Origin: Novosphingobium sp. EMRT-2
GTDB taxonomy: Bacteria; Pseudomonadota; Alphaproteobacteria; Sphingomonadales; Sphingomonadaceae
Assembly: GCF_005145025.1 (NCBI RefSeq)
Contig: NZ_CP039695.1
Coordinates: 682,001-746,000 of the forward strand
DNA length: 64,000 nt
Direction of reading: 5' to 3'
Under the pieces are notes generated by a model. That model was given only the letters and a program-made list of their open reading frames with translations. It made no database searches and had not been told where the DNA came from. The position numbers and the translations under genes were made by a program. Within the stretch, counting starts at the first letter, position 1. Each line of letters begins with the position of its first letter. Shown here piece by piece: positions 1-7,611 of this stretch.

Positions 1-755
1 TCGATCCGCGCGATGATCCAGGCGAGGACATCGGTGTTGGCGGTGCGATAGACGAACGCCTCGCCGTGTTGCCCCGCCTTGCGGATGGTGGGTAGGAAAT
101 CGGGCAGGCACGAGGGGCCGGCATAGCCCGCCGGGCGCGGCGTGAGCGCCAGCGCGGCGCTGAGCGCGCCGATACCGGAGGAAGGATCGGCATAGTCCTC
201 GGAAAAATCGATCGCGGTCGTCATGTCCAGGATCTGCCGCACCGTGGCATCGGCAAAGCCGCTGCCGGCCAGTTCCGGCACGTAGTCCAGCGCGGGGGCG
301 GCGGGATCGAGCCGGCCTTCCTCCACTAGCATTTCAGCGAGCGTGCCGACGAAGCTCTTGGTCATGGAAAAGGCGATGTGGCGCGTTTCCGGGCCGGTCA
401 CGCCGAACCAGCGCTCGAACACCACCCGGCCGCGATGGAGCACGAGGATGCCATCGGTGAAGGCCTCCAGCAGCGCCTCTCCAATCGTGATCGTTCCCTC
501 GCGCCCCAGCGGCGCGAAGCGCACCCCATCCAGATCGTCGTCGACGGCGCGGGGCAGCGGCGCTCCGCCCGCGCCGGCAACGCGCGCGGTCGGCGTGAAT
601 TCGCGCATATGGGAAAAGGCCCAGCGCGTGGTCGGAAAGCGCATGTGATCGGCGCGCGCGGCCAACAGGCGCTTGTCCGGCGCGGGCGGCGCTCCCTGCA
701 TCCAGCCCATCGCCACGGGATCGCTGGTGATCGCGTCGAGCAGCTTGTCCGGCAT
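1..755 (-). CDS. Serine hydrolase, beta-lactamase/NylB-like family (C-terminus beyond window)
   Basis: The frame is open from an ATG at 755 down to base 1, so about 251 N-terminal residues are visible and the 3' end lies outside the window. The SxxK catalytic tetrad of penicillin-recognising serine hydrolases reads SMTK (Ser130, Lys133) within HIAFSMTKSFVG. A later block, FVYRTANTDVLAWII (Tyr236), resembles the Tyr-containing block of 6-aminohexanoate-dimer hydrolases (NylB) and class C-like esterases. The N-terminal ~90 residues are typical of NylB relatives and I see no signal peptide. Such enzymes cleave amide or ester bonds; the substrate cannot be deduced here. The family is well supported, but the missing C-terminus prevents a check of the third active-site motif. 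Confidence 0.82.
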   Translation of the reverse strand, partial: MPDKLLDAITSDPVAMGWMQGAPPAPDKRLLAARADHMRFPTTRWAFSHMREFTPTARVAGAGGAPLPRAVDDDLDGVRFAPLGREGTITIGEALLEAFTDGILVLHRGRVVFERWFGVTGPETRHIAFSMTKSFVGTLAEMLVEEGRLDPAAPALDYVPELAGSGFADATVRQILDMTTAIDFSEDYADPSSGIGALSAALALTPRPAGYAGPSCLPDFLPTIRKAGQHGEAFVYRTANTDVLAWIIARI

Positions 756-825
756 TCAACCCTCTCCGTTTTCGTTTTCGGAAAGGAGCATGCCCCAGGG
801 TGCCCGTTCAGGCCAGCCCTCCCGA

Positions 826-2019
826 TCAGGAAAGCCTGTCGCGAAAATCCTCGTAGGCGAAGCGCCGCACGCATTCGAGCGCATCGGTTTCGCTGTCCCA
901 CAACCATATCGAGGGCAGCGGCACGCCGTTGAAGGTCGTGGTCTTGACCATCGAGTAGTGCGCCTGATCGAGAAAGGCGAAGCGCACGCCGGGTTCGACC
1001 GGCGCCGGCAGCCGGAAATCGCCGATCACGTCGCCGGCAAGGCACGAAGGACCGCCCAGGCGCACGGCCTCCCCTTCCCCGCCTTCGTACTCGTCCGTTG
1101 GCCGCTCGCCCAGCATGGCTGGGCGGTAGGGCGCTTCCAGCACGTCGGGCATGTGGCAGGTGGCGGAAATATCGGTGATGGCGATCGGCATCCCGTTCCA
1201 GTGGGTATCGAGCACGGTGCCCACGAGGATTCCGGCATCCAGCGCCACCGCCTCGCCCGGTTCGAGATAGATCTCGCACCCGGTTTCGGCCTTCACCTGC
1301 TGCAGGAACGCCACCAGATCGTCGCGCTGGTAATCGGCGCGGGTGATGTGGTGGCCACCACCGAAGTTCAGCCATTCAAGGCGCGGGAAGAACCGCTCGA
1401 TACGCGGCTTGAGTGCTTCCCACGTGCGCTGCAGCGGCTCGAAGTCCTGCTCGCACAGCGAATGGAAGTGCAGCCCGGTCACGCCTTCCATGTGCGCGTC
1501 GGTCAGTTGGTCGACCGGGAAGCCAAGGCGCGAATGCGGCGCGCATGGATCGTAGCGCGGCACTTCGCCTTCGGCGTGGAGCGGGTTGATGCGCAAGGCC
1601 ACGTCGAAGTGCTCGCCAGCGCTGCGCGCGGCGGCAAGCTCGCCGGAGAAGCGCGCATGCTGGCCCGGCGAATTGAAGATCACATGGTCGGACAGGCGCA
1701 GGATCTCGGGCAGGTCCTCCGCCTTGTAGGCCGCGCAATAGGTCGCGATCTCGCCGCCGTAGTGCTCGTCGGCGAGCTTGGCTTCCCACAGGCCGGACGT
1801 ACAGACGCCATCGAGGTACTGGCCGACGATGGGCGCGACGCGCCACATCGAGAACGCCTTGAGCGCCGCCAGAACCTTGATCCCCGCCCGATCGCGCACG
1901 TCGGCCAGCACCGCCAGATTGGCACGCAGCCGGGCCGCGTCCACGACGAAGGCGGGACTATCGACCCGCGACAGGTCGAAATGGGCGAACGCGCCCGGAT
2001 CACCGGCTCTGGTTTCCAT
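826..2019 (-). CDS. nspC: Carboxynorspermidine/carboxyspermidine decarboxylase
   Basis: 397-residue PLP-dependent decarboxylase of the alanine-racemase-fold group. It removes the carboxyl group from carboxynorspermidine or carboxyspermidine, the last step of the alternative (aspartate semialdehyde) triamine pathway. The PLP lysine is Lys54 in VLAALKAFS; GGGHHIT and LEPGEAV are the phosphate-binding and C-terminal blocks, and the active-site cysteine region reads GGPSCLAGD. ATG 2019 is preferred because AAGGA lies about 8 nt upstream; the frame continues further upstream but into the lipoprotein gene. It is the last gene of the run that starts with carboxynorspermidine synthase at 3603. Whether norspermidine, spermidine or homospermidine is the true product cannot be told from sequence. 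Confidence 0.92.
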   Translation of the reverse strand: METRAGDPGAFAHFDLSRVDSPAFVVDAARLRANLAVLADVRDRAGIKVLAALKAFSMWRVAPIVGQYLDGVCTSGLWEAKLADEHYGGEIATYCAAYKAEDLPEILRLSDHVIFNSPGQHARFSGELAAARSAGEHFDVALRINPLHAEGEVPRYDPCAPHSRLGFPVDQLTDAHMEGVTGLHFHSLCEQDFEPLQRTWEALKPRIERFFPRLEWLNFGGGHHITRADYQRDDLVAFLQQVKAETGCEIYLEPGEAVALDAGILVGTVLDTHWNGMPIAITDISATCHMPDVLEAPYRPAMLGERPTDEYEGGEGEAVRLGGPSCLAGDVIGDFRLPAPVEPGVRFAFLDQAHYSMVKTTTFNGVPLPSIWLWDSETDALECVRRFAYEDFRDRLS

Positions 2020-2029
2020 GGGCAGTCCT

Positions 2030-2392
2030 TCAGTCGATGCAGAGGCCGGGCTGCGCCTTGCCGTCCCGCACTTCGGCAAAGCAGCCGAACAACCTGTCGT
2101 CGGCTTGGCACTTCCCCGATGCAGGTTCACCGGCGGCGGGCAGTCCGCCCTCGCGATCGGCAATGCAGCGTCCCTGGCAATCGGCCTTGTCATGGCAGGC
2201 CTTGCCCGCATCGGCATAGCGATGGACGCACAGTTCGGCGCCTAGGCGCCCGCGCCGCTCCAGGAACCCGCCACTCGCCGCGCACGACGGGCCGGATTGC
2301 GCGACGGGCGCGGAAGGCGCCGTCGGCGCCTTGGCCGGCGCGCAGGCCGCCAGCGCCTGGCAGGCAACAAGGCTGATCAGCAGGCGGCGCAT
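2030..2392 (-). CDS. Small cysteine-rich predicted lipoprotein
   Basis: 120 residues. The N-terminus is a short lipoprotein signal with a lipobox ending LAAC (Cys17), followed by an Ala/Pro-rich linker. The mature part holds eight cysteines (about residues 37, 55, 66, 72, 76, 95, 104 and 118), an even number that suggests four disulfides in the periplasm. Its ATG overlaps the stop of the upstream carboxynorspermidine synthase (TGATG), so translation is probably coupled, and nspC follows 10 nt later. I do not recognise the family. Its position between the two enzymes of one polyamine pathway is the only functional clue and may simply reflect co-transcription. Confidence 0.75.
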   Translation of the reverse strand: MRRLLISLVACQALAACAPAKAPTAPSAPVAQSGPSCAASGGFLERRGRLGAELCVHRYADAGKACHDKADCQGRCIADREGGLPAAGEPASGKCQADDRLFGCFAEVRDGKAQPGLCID

Positions 2393-3603
2393 CAAAATGC
2401 CAGCGGTCCCTCGAGTTCCTTCACCTGCCAGGGCAGGCCGTGCTTGTTCAGCATGTCCATGTAGGGGTCGGGATCGAACTGTTCCATGTTGAACACGCCC
2501 TCGCCCTTCCACACGCCCTGCACCATCAGCGCGGCGCCGATCATCGCGGGCACACCGGTGGTGTAGCTGACCGCCTGGTTGCCGGTTTCGGCATAGGCGT
2601 CCTCGTGATCGCAGATGTTGTAGATGTAGAAGGTCTTCTCGCCCGAACCGTCCAGCGCCTCGCCCGTGGCGATGTCGCCGATGTTGGTCTTGCCCTTGGT
2701 GGTGGAACCAAGGCTCGACGGTTCGGGCAGCACGGCCTTCAGGAACTGGAGCGGGATAATCTCCTTGCCTTCGTAGATCACCGGGTCGATCCGCGTCATG
2801 CCCACGTTCTGCAGCACGGTGAGGTGCGTGATATAGGCATCGCCGAAGGTCATCCAGAAGCGCGCGCGCTCCATTTCCGGAATGAACTTCGCCAGGCTTT
2901 CCAGCTCCTCGTGGTACATCAGGTACATGTTCTTCGGGCCGACCGCCTCGAAATCGAAGGTCTGCTTCACCGACATCGCCGGGGTTTCCACCCAGTCGCC
3001 ATTCTCCCAGTGGCGCGCGGGCGCGGTCACTTCGCGGATGTTGATTTCCGGATTGAAGTTGGTGGCGAAGTGCTGGCCGTGATCGCCGCCGTTGCAATCC
3101 AGGATGTCGAGCGTGCGGATGGTCTTGAGCTTGTGTTTCTTCAGCCACATCGCGAACGCGCTGGTCACGCCCGGATCGAAGCCCGAGCCCAGCAGCGCCA
3201 TCAGGCCGGCGGCCTTGAACTTTTCCTGGTAGGCCCACTGCCACTTGTATTCGAACTTCGCTTCCTCGCGCGGTTCGTAGTTGGCGGTGTCCATGTAGTT
3301 GACGCCGGCGGCAAGGCAGGCGTCCATGATCGCCAGGTCCTGATACGGCAGCGCCAGGTTCACGACGAGCACGGGCTGAACCTCCCGGATCAGCGCGGTC
3401 GTCGCGGCCACGTCGTCGGCGTCGATCTGGTAGGTCGCCACGTCGCGCCCGGTGCGCTGCTTAACCGAAGCGGCGATCGCATCGCACTTGCTCTTGGTGC
3501 GGCTGGCGAGAACAACGTCGCCAAAGATATCCGGGTTCATCGCCATCTTGTGGACCGCGACCGAGCCGACGCCGCCTGCGCCGATGACGAGTACTTTAGC
3601 CAT
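2392..3603 (-). CDS. Carboxynorspermidine synthase (saccharopine dehydrogenase family)
   Basis: 403 residues. An N-terminal Rossmann motif GAGGVGSVAVHK is followed by the saccharopine-dehydrogenase-like fold, with CNGGDHGQ in mid-protein. The family condenses L-aspartate semialdehyde with diaminopropane or putrescine using NADPH, making carboxynorspermidine or carboxyspermidine, the substrate of the nspC product downstream. ATG 3603 has GGAGAA upstream and starts directly at the beta-strand MAKVLVIG; an in-frame ATG at 3654 would add 17 basic residues with no family counterpart. The genes run synthase, lipoprotein, decarboxylase on the minus strand. The family call is strong; the preferred amine substrate is not readable. 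Confidence 0.92.
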   Translation of the reverse strand: MAKVLVIGAGGVGSVAVHKMAMNPDIFGDVVLASRTKSKCDAIAASVKQRTGRDVATYQIDADDVAATTALIREVQPVLVVNLALPYQDLAIMDACLAAGVNYMDTANYEPREEAKFEYKWQWAYQEKFKAAGLMALLGSGFDPGVTSAFAMWLKKHKLKTIRTLDILDCNGGDHGQHFATNFNPEINIREVTAPARHWENGDWVETPAMSVKQTFDFEAVGPKNMYLMYHEELESLAKFIPEMERARFWMTFGDAYITHLTVLQNVGMTRIDPVIYEGKEIIPLQFLKAVLPEPSSLGSTTKGKTNIGDIATGEALDGSGEKTFYIYNICDHEDAYAETGNQAVSYTTGVPAMIGAALMVQGVWKGEGVFNMEQFDPDPYMDMLNKHGLPWQVKELEGPLAF

Positions 3604-3678
3604 GGGTTCTCCAAACATTTTCAACCGCCGCGCGGCACGGCGCGGGACATTCATGGCAAGCGCCTTTAGGGGATAGGA

Positions 3679-4680
3679 ATGACAAACCCAAGTCCTCCTT
3701 CTTCCTCAGGCCCCGCTTCCGTCCGCCGCCCCACCCGCGATGGCGTGCTGCGCGCGGCCGCGAAGATCGCGGACATCCTGCCACAAACCCCGATGCTGCC
3801 GCTCGATGTCAACGGCGTGACAATCTGGTGCAAGGTGGAGAGCCTGCAACCCGTTGGCGCGTTCAAGATCCGCGGCGCATGGCACCGGATGAGCGACCTT
3901 TCGCCGGACGAGAGGGCGCGCGGCGTGGTGGCGGTATCGAGCGGCAACCACGCGCAGGGGGTGGCCTGGGCGGCGCGCAGGCTGGGCGTGGCGGCCACGA
4001 TCGTGATGCCGTCCGACGCGCCGGGGGTGAAGCTGGAAGCGACGCGGGCGCTGGGCGCGCAGATCGTGCTCTACCAACGGATGCGCGAATCGCGCGATGC
4101 CATCGCCGCCGATCTCTGCGCGAAAACCGGCGCGGTGCTCGTCCACGCCTATGGCGATCCCTGGGTGATCGAAGGGCAGGGTTCGGCGGGCATCGAACTG
4201 GCGGCGCAGATGGAAGCGCGAGCCGGCGGCGCGCCCACGCGGATCGTCTGCCCCTGCGGCGGCGGCGGACTCACCGCCGGCCTCGCCCTCGCCTGCCCCG
4301 ATGCGGAAATCGTGCCGGTGGAACCGGAAGGCTGGGACGATGTGACGCGCAGCCTGGCGGCGGGGCATATCCTGCTGCTCGACGCCAATCCACCGCCGAC
4401 CGCCTGCGACGCCTTGCAGACACCCGTAACGTTCCCGGTCAACTTCGAGGTGATGACGGCCCGCGGACTGCAAGGCGTGACCGTGAGCGAAGCCGAAGTG
4501 CGCGCCGCGCAAAGGCTGGCGTTCGCGAAACTGCGCCTGGTGATCGAGCCGGGCGGCGCGGCGGCGCTGGCGGCCGTGCTGGCCGGCAAGGTCCCGGCCG
4601 ACGGGCGCACGGCGGTATTGCTGTCCGGCGGGAACGTCGATCCGGCCTCTTTCCTGCAGGTCATCGCCACGCCCGGTTGA
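3679..4680 (+). CDS. PLP-dependent threonine/serine dehydratase-like protein
   Basis: 333 residues of the fold-type II PLP family (threonine dehydratase, serine racemase, hydroxyaspartate dehydratase). The Schiff-base lysine is Lys63 in GAFKIRGA, the substrate loop is SSGNHAQG, and the phosphate-binding glycine loop is GGGGLTAG. There is no C-terminal ACT-like domain, so it resembles catabolic or broad-specificity dehydratases rather than the feedback-inhibited IlvA. ATG 3679 follows an AGGA sequence. It is divergent from the polyamine operon, whose start codon lies 75 nt away, so the two share a promoter region. The exact substrate (Thr, Ser or a hydroxy-amino acid) is unresolved. Confidence 0.85.
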   Translation: MTNPSPPSSSGPASVRRPTRDGVLRAAAKIADILPQTPMLPLDVNGVTIWCKVESLQPVGAFKIRGAWHRMSDLSPDERARGVVAVSSGNHAQGVAWAARRLGVAATIVMPSDAPGVKLEATRALGAQIVLYQRMRESRDAIAADLCAKTGAVLVHAYGDPWVIEGQGSAGIELAAQMEARAGGAPTRIVCPCGGGGLTAGLALACPDAEIVPVEPEGWDDVTRSLAAGHILLLDANPPPTACDALQTPVTFPVNFEVMTARGLQGVTVSEAEVRAAQRLAFAKLRLVIEPGGAAALAAVLAGKVPADGRTAVLLSGGNVDPASFLQVIATPG

Positions 4681-4759
4681 ACCGCCCCCCTCTGCCACAA
4701 TACCGCAACGTCCGAAGCCTAATCGCGCGTCATCCATTGGCGATGTCCGAGGTTTCGCA

Positions 4760-5977
4760 ATGCTGGAGAGAGCGCGCACTCATCCGATTACCCGTTCGGT
4801 GGTCCGCAAAGGTTCGGGCGTGGCCAACCGCTTGCTCGATCACACGTTTGCCCTCGCGTTCCGGGGCCTGGTCTATGCTCAGATCTGGGAAGATCCCGAA
4901 GTGGACATGGAGGCGCTGCAGATTCGCCCCGACAGCCGCATGGTCGCCATCGCCAGCGGCGGCTGCAACGTGCTTTCGTACCTCGTTGCCGATCCGCAGG
5001 CGATCACCGCCGTCGATCTCAACACCGCGCATATCGCACTCAACCGGCTCAAGCTCGCCTCGGCCCGGCACCTGCCCAGCCACGCGCTATTCCGCCGCTT
5101 CTTCGCCGATGCCGACAGCCGCGCCAACATCGCCGCCTATCGCGAATGGGTGGCCCCCCACCTCGACGAGGTCAGCCGCCGCTATTGGGAAGGGCGTGAC
5201 CTTTCCGGACGCCGCCGCATCGGCGGCTTCAGCAAGGGCATCTACAAGCGCGGGCTGCTCGGCAACTTCATCGGCGTGGCGCATCTTCTGGCGAAGCTGT
5301 ACCGCATCGACCTGTCGGAAATCCTCGCCGCGCCGACGCTGGAGGAGCAGCGCCGCGTGTTCGAGGAAAAGCTGGCCCCGGTGTTCGACCGGCGCTTCGT
5401 GCGCTGGCTGACCGACCAGCCGGCCTCGCTGTTCGGGCTTGGCATTCCCCCGGCGCAGTTCGATGCGCTGGCCGGCGACCAGCCGATGGCGGCCGTGCTG
5501 CGCCAGCGGCTGGAAAAGCTGGCCTGCGGCTTCGCCATCAACGACAACTATTTCGCCTGGCAGGCCTTTTCGCGCGGGTACGGCAAGGCACCCGAATGCC
5601 CGCTGCCCCCGTACCTGCAGGAAGCGAACTGGAACGCCGTGCGGGCACGGGCCGAACGCGTGACGGTTCGCCACGCCAACATGACGGAACACCTCGCACA
5701 GCAGGATGCCGCCTCGCTCGATCGCTACGTACTGCTCGATGCGCAGGACTGGATGACCGACGACCAGCTCAACGCGCTGTGGCGCGAGATCACCCGCACT
5801 GCTCGCCCCGGCGCGCGCGTGCTGTTCCGCACCGCCGCCGCGCCCAGCCTGCTGCCGGGCCGCGTCGATGAAGCGATGCTGGCGCGCTGGCGCTATCACG
5901 AAGCCCTGTCGCTTGACCTGACCGCGCGCGATCGCTCGTCGATCTATGGCGGCGTCCACCTCTACGAACTGGCATGA
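4760..5977 (+). CDS. btaA: Betaine lipid synthase BtaA, SAM:diacylglycerol 3-amino-3-carboxypropyltransferase
   Basis: 405 residues. BtaA transfers the 3-amino-3-carboxypropyl group of S-adenosylmethionine to diacylglycerol, the first step towards the phosphorus-free lipid DGTS. Recognisable features are the N-terminal YAQIWEDPEVDMEAL block, the AdoMet-binding segment IASGGCNVLSYL, the acidic VDLNTAHIAL segment after it, and the C-terminal SSIYGGVHLYEL ending typical of the family. The stop overlaps the btaB start by 4 nt (ATGA), the standard coupled btaAB arrangement. In other bacteria btaAB is induced by phosphate starvation through PhoB; I see no clear Pho box in the 79 nt upstream. Confidence 0.92.
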   Translation: MLERARTHPITRSVVRKGSGVANRLLDHTFALAFRGLVYAQIWEDPEVDMEALQIRPDSRMVAIASGGCNVLSYLVADPQAITAVDLNTAHIALNRLKLASARHLPSHALFRRFFADADSRANIAAYREWVAPHLDEVSRRYWEGRDLSGRRRIGGFSKGIYKRGLLGNFIGVAHLLAKLYRIDLSEILAAPTLEEQRRVFEEKLAPVFDRRFVRWLTDQPASLFGLGIPPAQFDALAGDQPMAAVLRQRLEKLACGFAINDNYFAWQAFSRGYGKAPECPLPPYLQEANWNAVRARAERVTVRHANMTEHLAQQDAASLDRYVLLDAQDWMTDDQLNALWREITRTARPGARVLFRTAAAPSLLPGRVDEAMLARWRYHEALSLDLTARDRSSIYGGVHLYELA

Positions 5978-6639
5978 GCACGATACTCACCCGCCCCGCA
6001 ACGGGATCGCACGGCGCGTTGATGGATTCGATCTATCGCCGCCAGCGCCACATCTATGACGCGACGCGCAAGTACTACCTGTTCGGGCGCGATACGCTGA
6101 TCGACCGGATGGGCTGCGCGCCGGGCCAGAGCGTGCTGGAAGTGGGCTGCGGCACCGGCCGCAACCTGGCCCGAATCGGATCGCGCTGGCCGTGGGTGCG
6201 GCTGCACGGCTTCGACATATCGGCGCATATGCTGGAAACGGCGGAAGCCCGGTTGGGCACCGATGCGCGGCTGGCGTTGGGGGATGCGACCCACTTCGAT
6301 CCCGCCGCCCTGTTCGGCATCAGCCAGTTCGACCATGTGATGATTTCCTTCGCGCTTTCGATGATCCCGGACTGGCGGGCGGCGATCGATCAGGCGGCGC
6401 GTGTGCTGGCGCCCGGCGGCAAGCTCCATATTGTCGATTTCGGCGATCTCGGCGGACTGCCCCGCCCTTTGCGCGCCTTGCTCAACGCCTGGCTGGCCCA
6501 TTTTCACGTCCAGCCCCGGCTCGATCTGGTAGAAAGTGCCGAAACGGTGGCGCAGGCGCGCCGGCTCACGGTCCGCACGAGACGCGGTCCGCTCGGCTAC
6601 TACCGTATCGTCACGCTGCGCCGGCCGGACACGGACTGA
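5974..6639 (+). CDS. btaB: Betaine lipid N-methyltransferase BtaB
   Basis: 221-residue class I methyltransferase. BtaB methylates the amino group of the homoserine lipid made by BtaA three times, giving diacylglyceryl-N,N,N-trimethylhomoserine. The AdoMet-binding motif is VLEVGCGTGRNL, followed by LHGFDIS (acidic motif II) and VLAPGGKLHIVDFGD. The N-terminal stretch MDSIYRRQRHIYDATRKYYL is characteristic of the family. It overlaps btaA by four bases, so the two are translated together. The assignment rests on both protein features and neighbour. Confidence 0.92.
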   Translation: MSTILTRPATGSHGALMDSIYRRQRHIYDATRKYYLFGRDTLIDRMGCAPGQSVLEVGCGTGRNLARIGSRWPWVRLHGFDISAHMLETAEARLGTDARLALGDATHFDPAALFGISQFDHVMISFALSMIPDWRAAIDQAARVLAPGGKLHIVDFGDLGGLPRPLRALLNAWLAHFHVQPRLDLVESAETVAQARRLTVRTRRGPLGYYRIVTLRRPDTD

Positions 6640-6718
6640 GCCTCGAATACCAGTTGCATTTGACAATTTATCCCGCTGTCCACAGTCTCCCGGCCTGAAA
6701 CGGGTGGAGAGGACAACG

Positions 6719-7147
6719 ATGCAACAGGCAATGCTGGCGCCCGCCGCCGTTCTGGTGGCGTGGTCGCTGATCATGCTGGGCTGGGCCGCGGCGACGCGCC
6801 TGCCGGCCCTGTCGCGGATCGGTGGAATGGCCAACGCCAAGCCGGGCGGTCGCGGACAGGATCTGGAAGGCGTGCTGCCGCCGGTGGTGAACTGGAAATC
6901 GCACAACTACACGCACCTGATGGAGCAGCCGACGCTGTTCTACGCGGTGGTCGCGATCCTGGCCATCGTCGGGGCCGATCGGATCGATGTGGGGCTGGCC
7001 TGGGGCTATGTCGGCCTGCGCGTGGTCCATTCGCTGTGGCAGGCGACGGTCAACCGCGTTCCGGTGCGCTTCACGCTGTTCAGCCTTTCCACGTTCTGCC
7101 TGATCGGCCTGACGATCCGGGCCGTGCTGGCGACGGTTGTCATCTAA
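6719..7147 (+). CDS. MAPEG family membrane protein (first of a tandem pair)
   Basis: 142 residues with four predicted hydrophobic helices, the size and layout of MAPEG proteins (membrane-associated proteins in eicosanoid and glutathione metabolism). The block EQPTLFYAVVA followed by GLRVVHSLWQATVNRV matches the conserved helix 2-3 region. The start is ATG 6719 with GGAGAGGA upstream; longer reading would run into btaB. Bacterial MAPEG proteins are often glutathione S-transferase-like, but the substrate here is unknown. A related copy follows 25 nt downstream. TTGACA at 6660-6665 lies upstream, though no convincing -10 accompanies it. Confidence 0.82.
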   Translation: MQQAMLAPAAVLVAWSLIMLGWAAATRLPALSRIGGMANAKPGGRGQDLEGVLPPVVNWKSHNYTHLMEQPTLFYAVVAILAIVGADRIDVGLAWGYVGLRVVHSLWQATVNRVPVRFTLFSLSTFCLIGLTIRAVLATVVI

Positions 7148-7172
7148 CGCGCAAATTCAAAAGAGGGGGAGA

Positions 7173-7607
7173 ATGCCAATGATCGGAATGACCATCCTGA
7201 AACCCGTGGTCCTGCTCGCGGCCTGGACCATGGTGATGTGGCTGTGGATGTACGCCACGCGCATCCCGGCAATGAACGCGGCGAAAATCGACAGCGCCAC
7301 CCTCACGGGCGGCACCGGCAAGGATCTCGATGCGGTGCTGCCGTCCAAGGTCCAGTGGATCGCCCACAACTACAACCACCTGCACGAAGCACCGACCGTG
7401 TTCTACGCCGTGGCGCTGGTGCTGGCGATCACGGGCCACGGCGATGGCCTGAACGCCACGCTGGGCTGGAGCTATGCCGGCCTGCGCGTGGTGCACAGCC
7501 TTGTGCAGGCGACGGTCAACCGCGTGCTGGTGCGTTTCGCGCTGTTCGCGCTGTCGACATTCGTGCTGATGGCGCTGGTCGTCCACGCCGCGATGGCGGT
7601 GTTCTGA
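7173..7607 (+). CDS. MAPEG family membrane protein (second of a tandem pair)
   Basis: 144 residues, four predicted transmembrane helices, clearly paralogous to the preceding gene: EAPTVFYAVAL and GLRVVHSLVQATVNRVLVRF align with the equivalent blocks in the first copy, and both have a G(K/Q)DL(D/E)(A/G)VLP segment in the first loop. ATG 7173 is chosen because AGGGGGAGA lies directly upstream. The pair probably forms by duplication and could give a hetero-oligomer, since MAPEG proteins are usually trimeric; that is inference. It ends 4 nt before the stop of the convergent RNA methyltransferase. Confidence 0.82.
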   Translation: MPMIGMTILKPVVLLAAWTMVMWLWMYATRIPAMNAAKIDSATLTGGTGKDLDAVLPSKVQWIAHNYNHLHEAPTVFYAVALVLAITGHGDGLNATLGWSYAGLRVVHSLVQATVNRVLVRFALFALSTFVLMALVVHAAMAVF

Positions 7608-7611
7608 CCCG

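Noticed and set aside
673..2376. Long + strand frames opposite nspC and similar shadows elsewhere
   Set aside because: They lie on the antisense strand of well-supported genes, have shadow-type composition and no recognisable domains.
6660..6689. TTGACA upstream of the first MAPEG gene as a sigma-70 promoter
   Set aside because: At 16-18 nt spacing there is no reasonable -10 element, so the hexamer alone is not enough to annotate.
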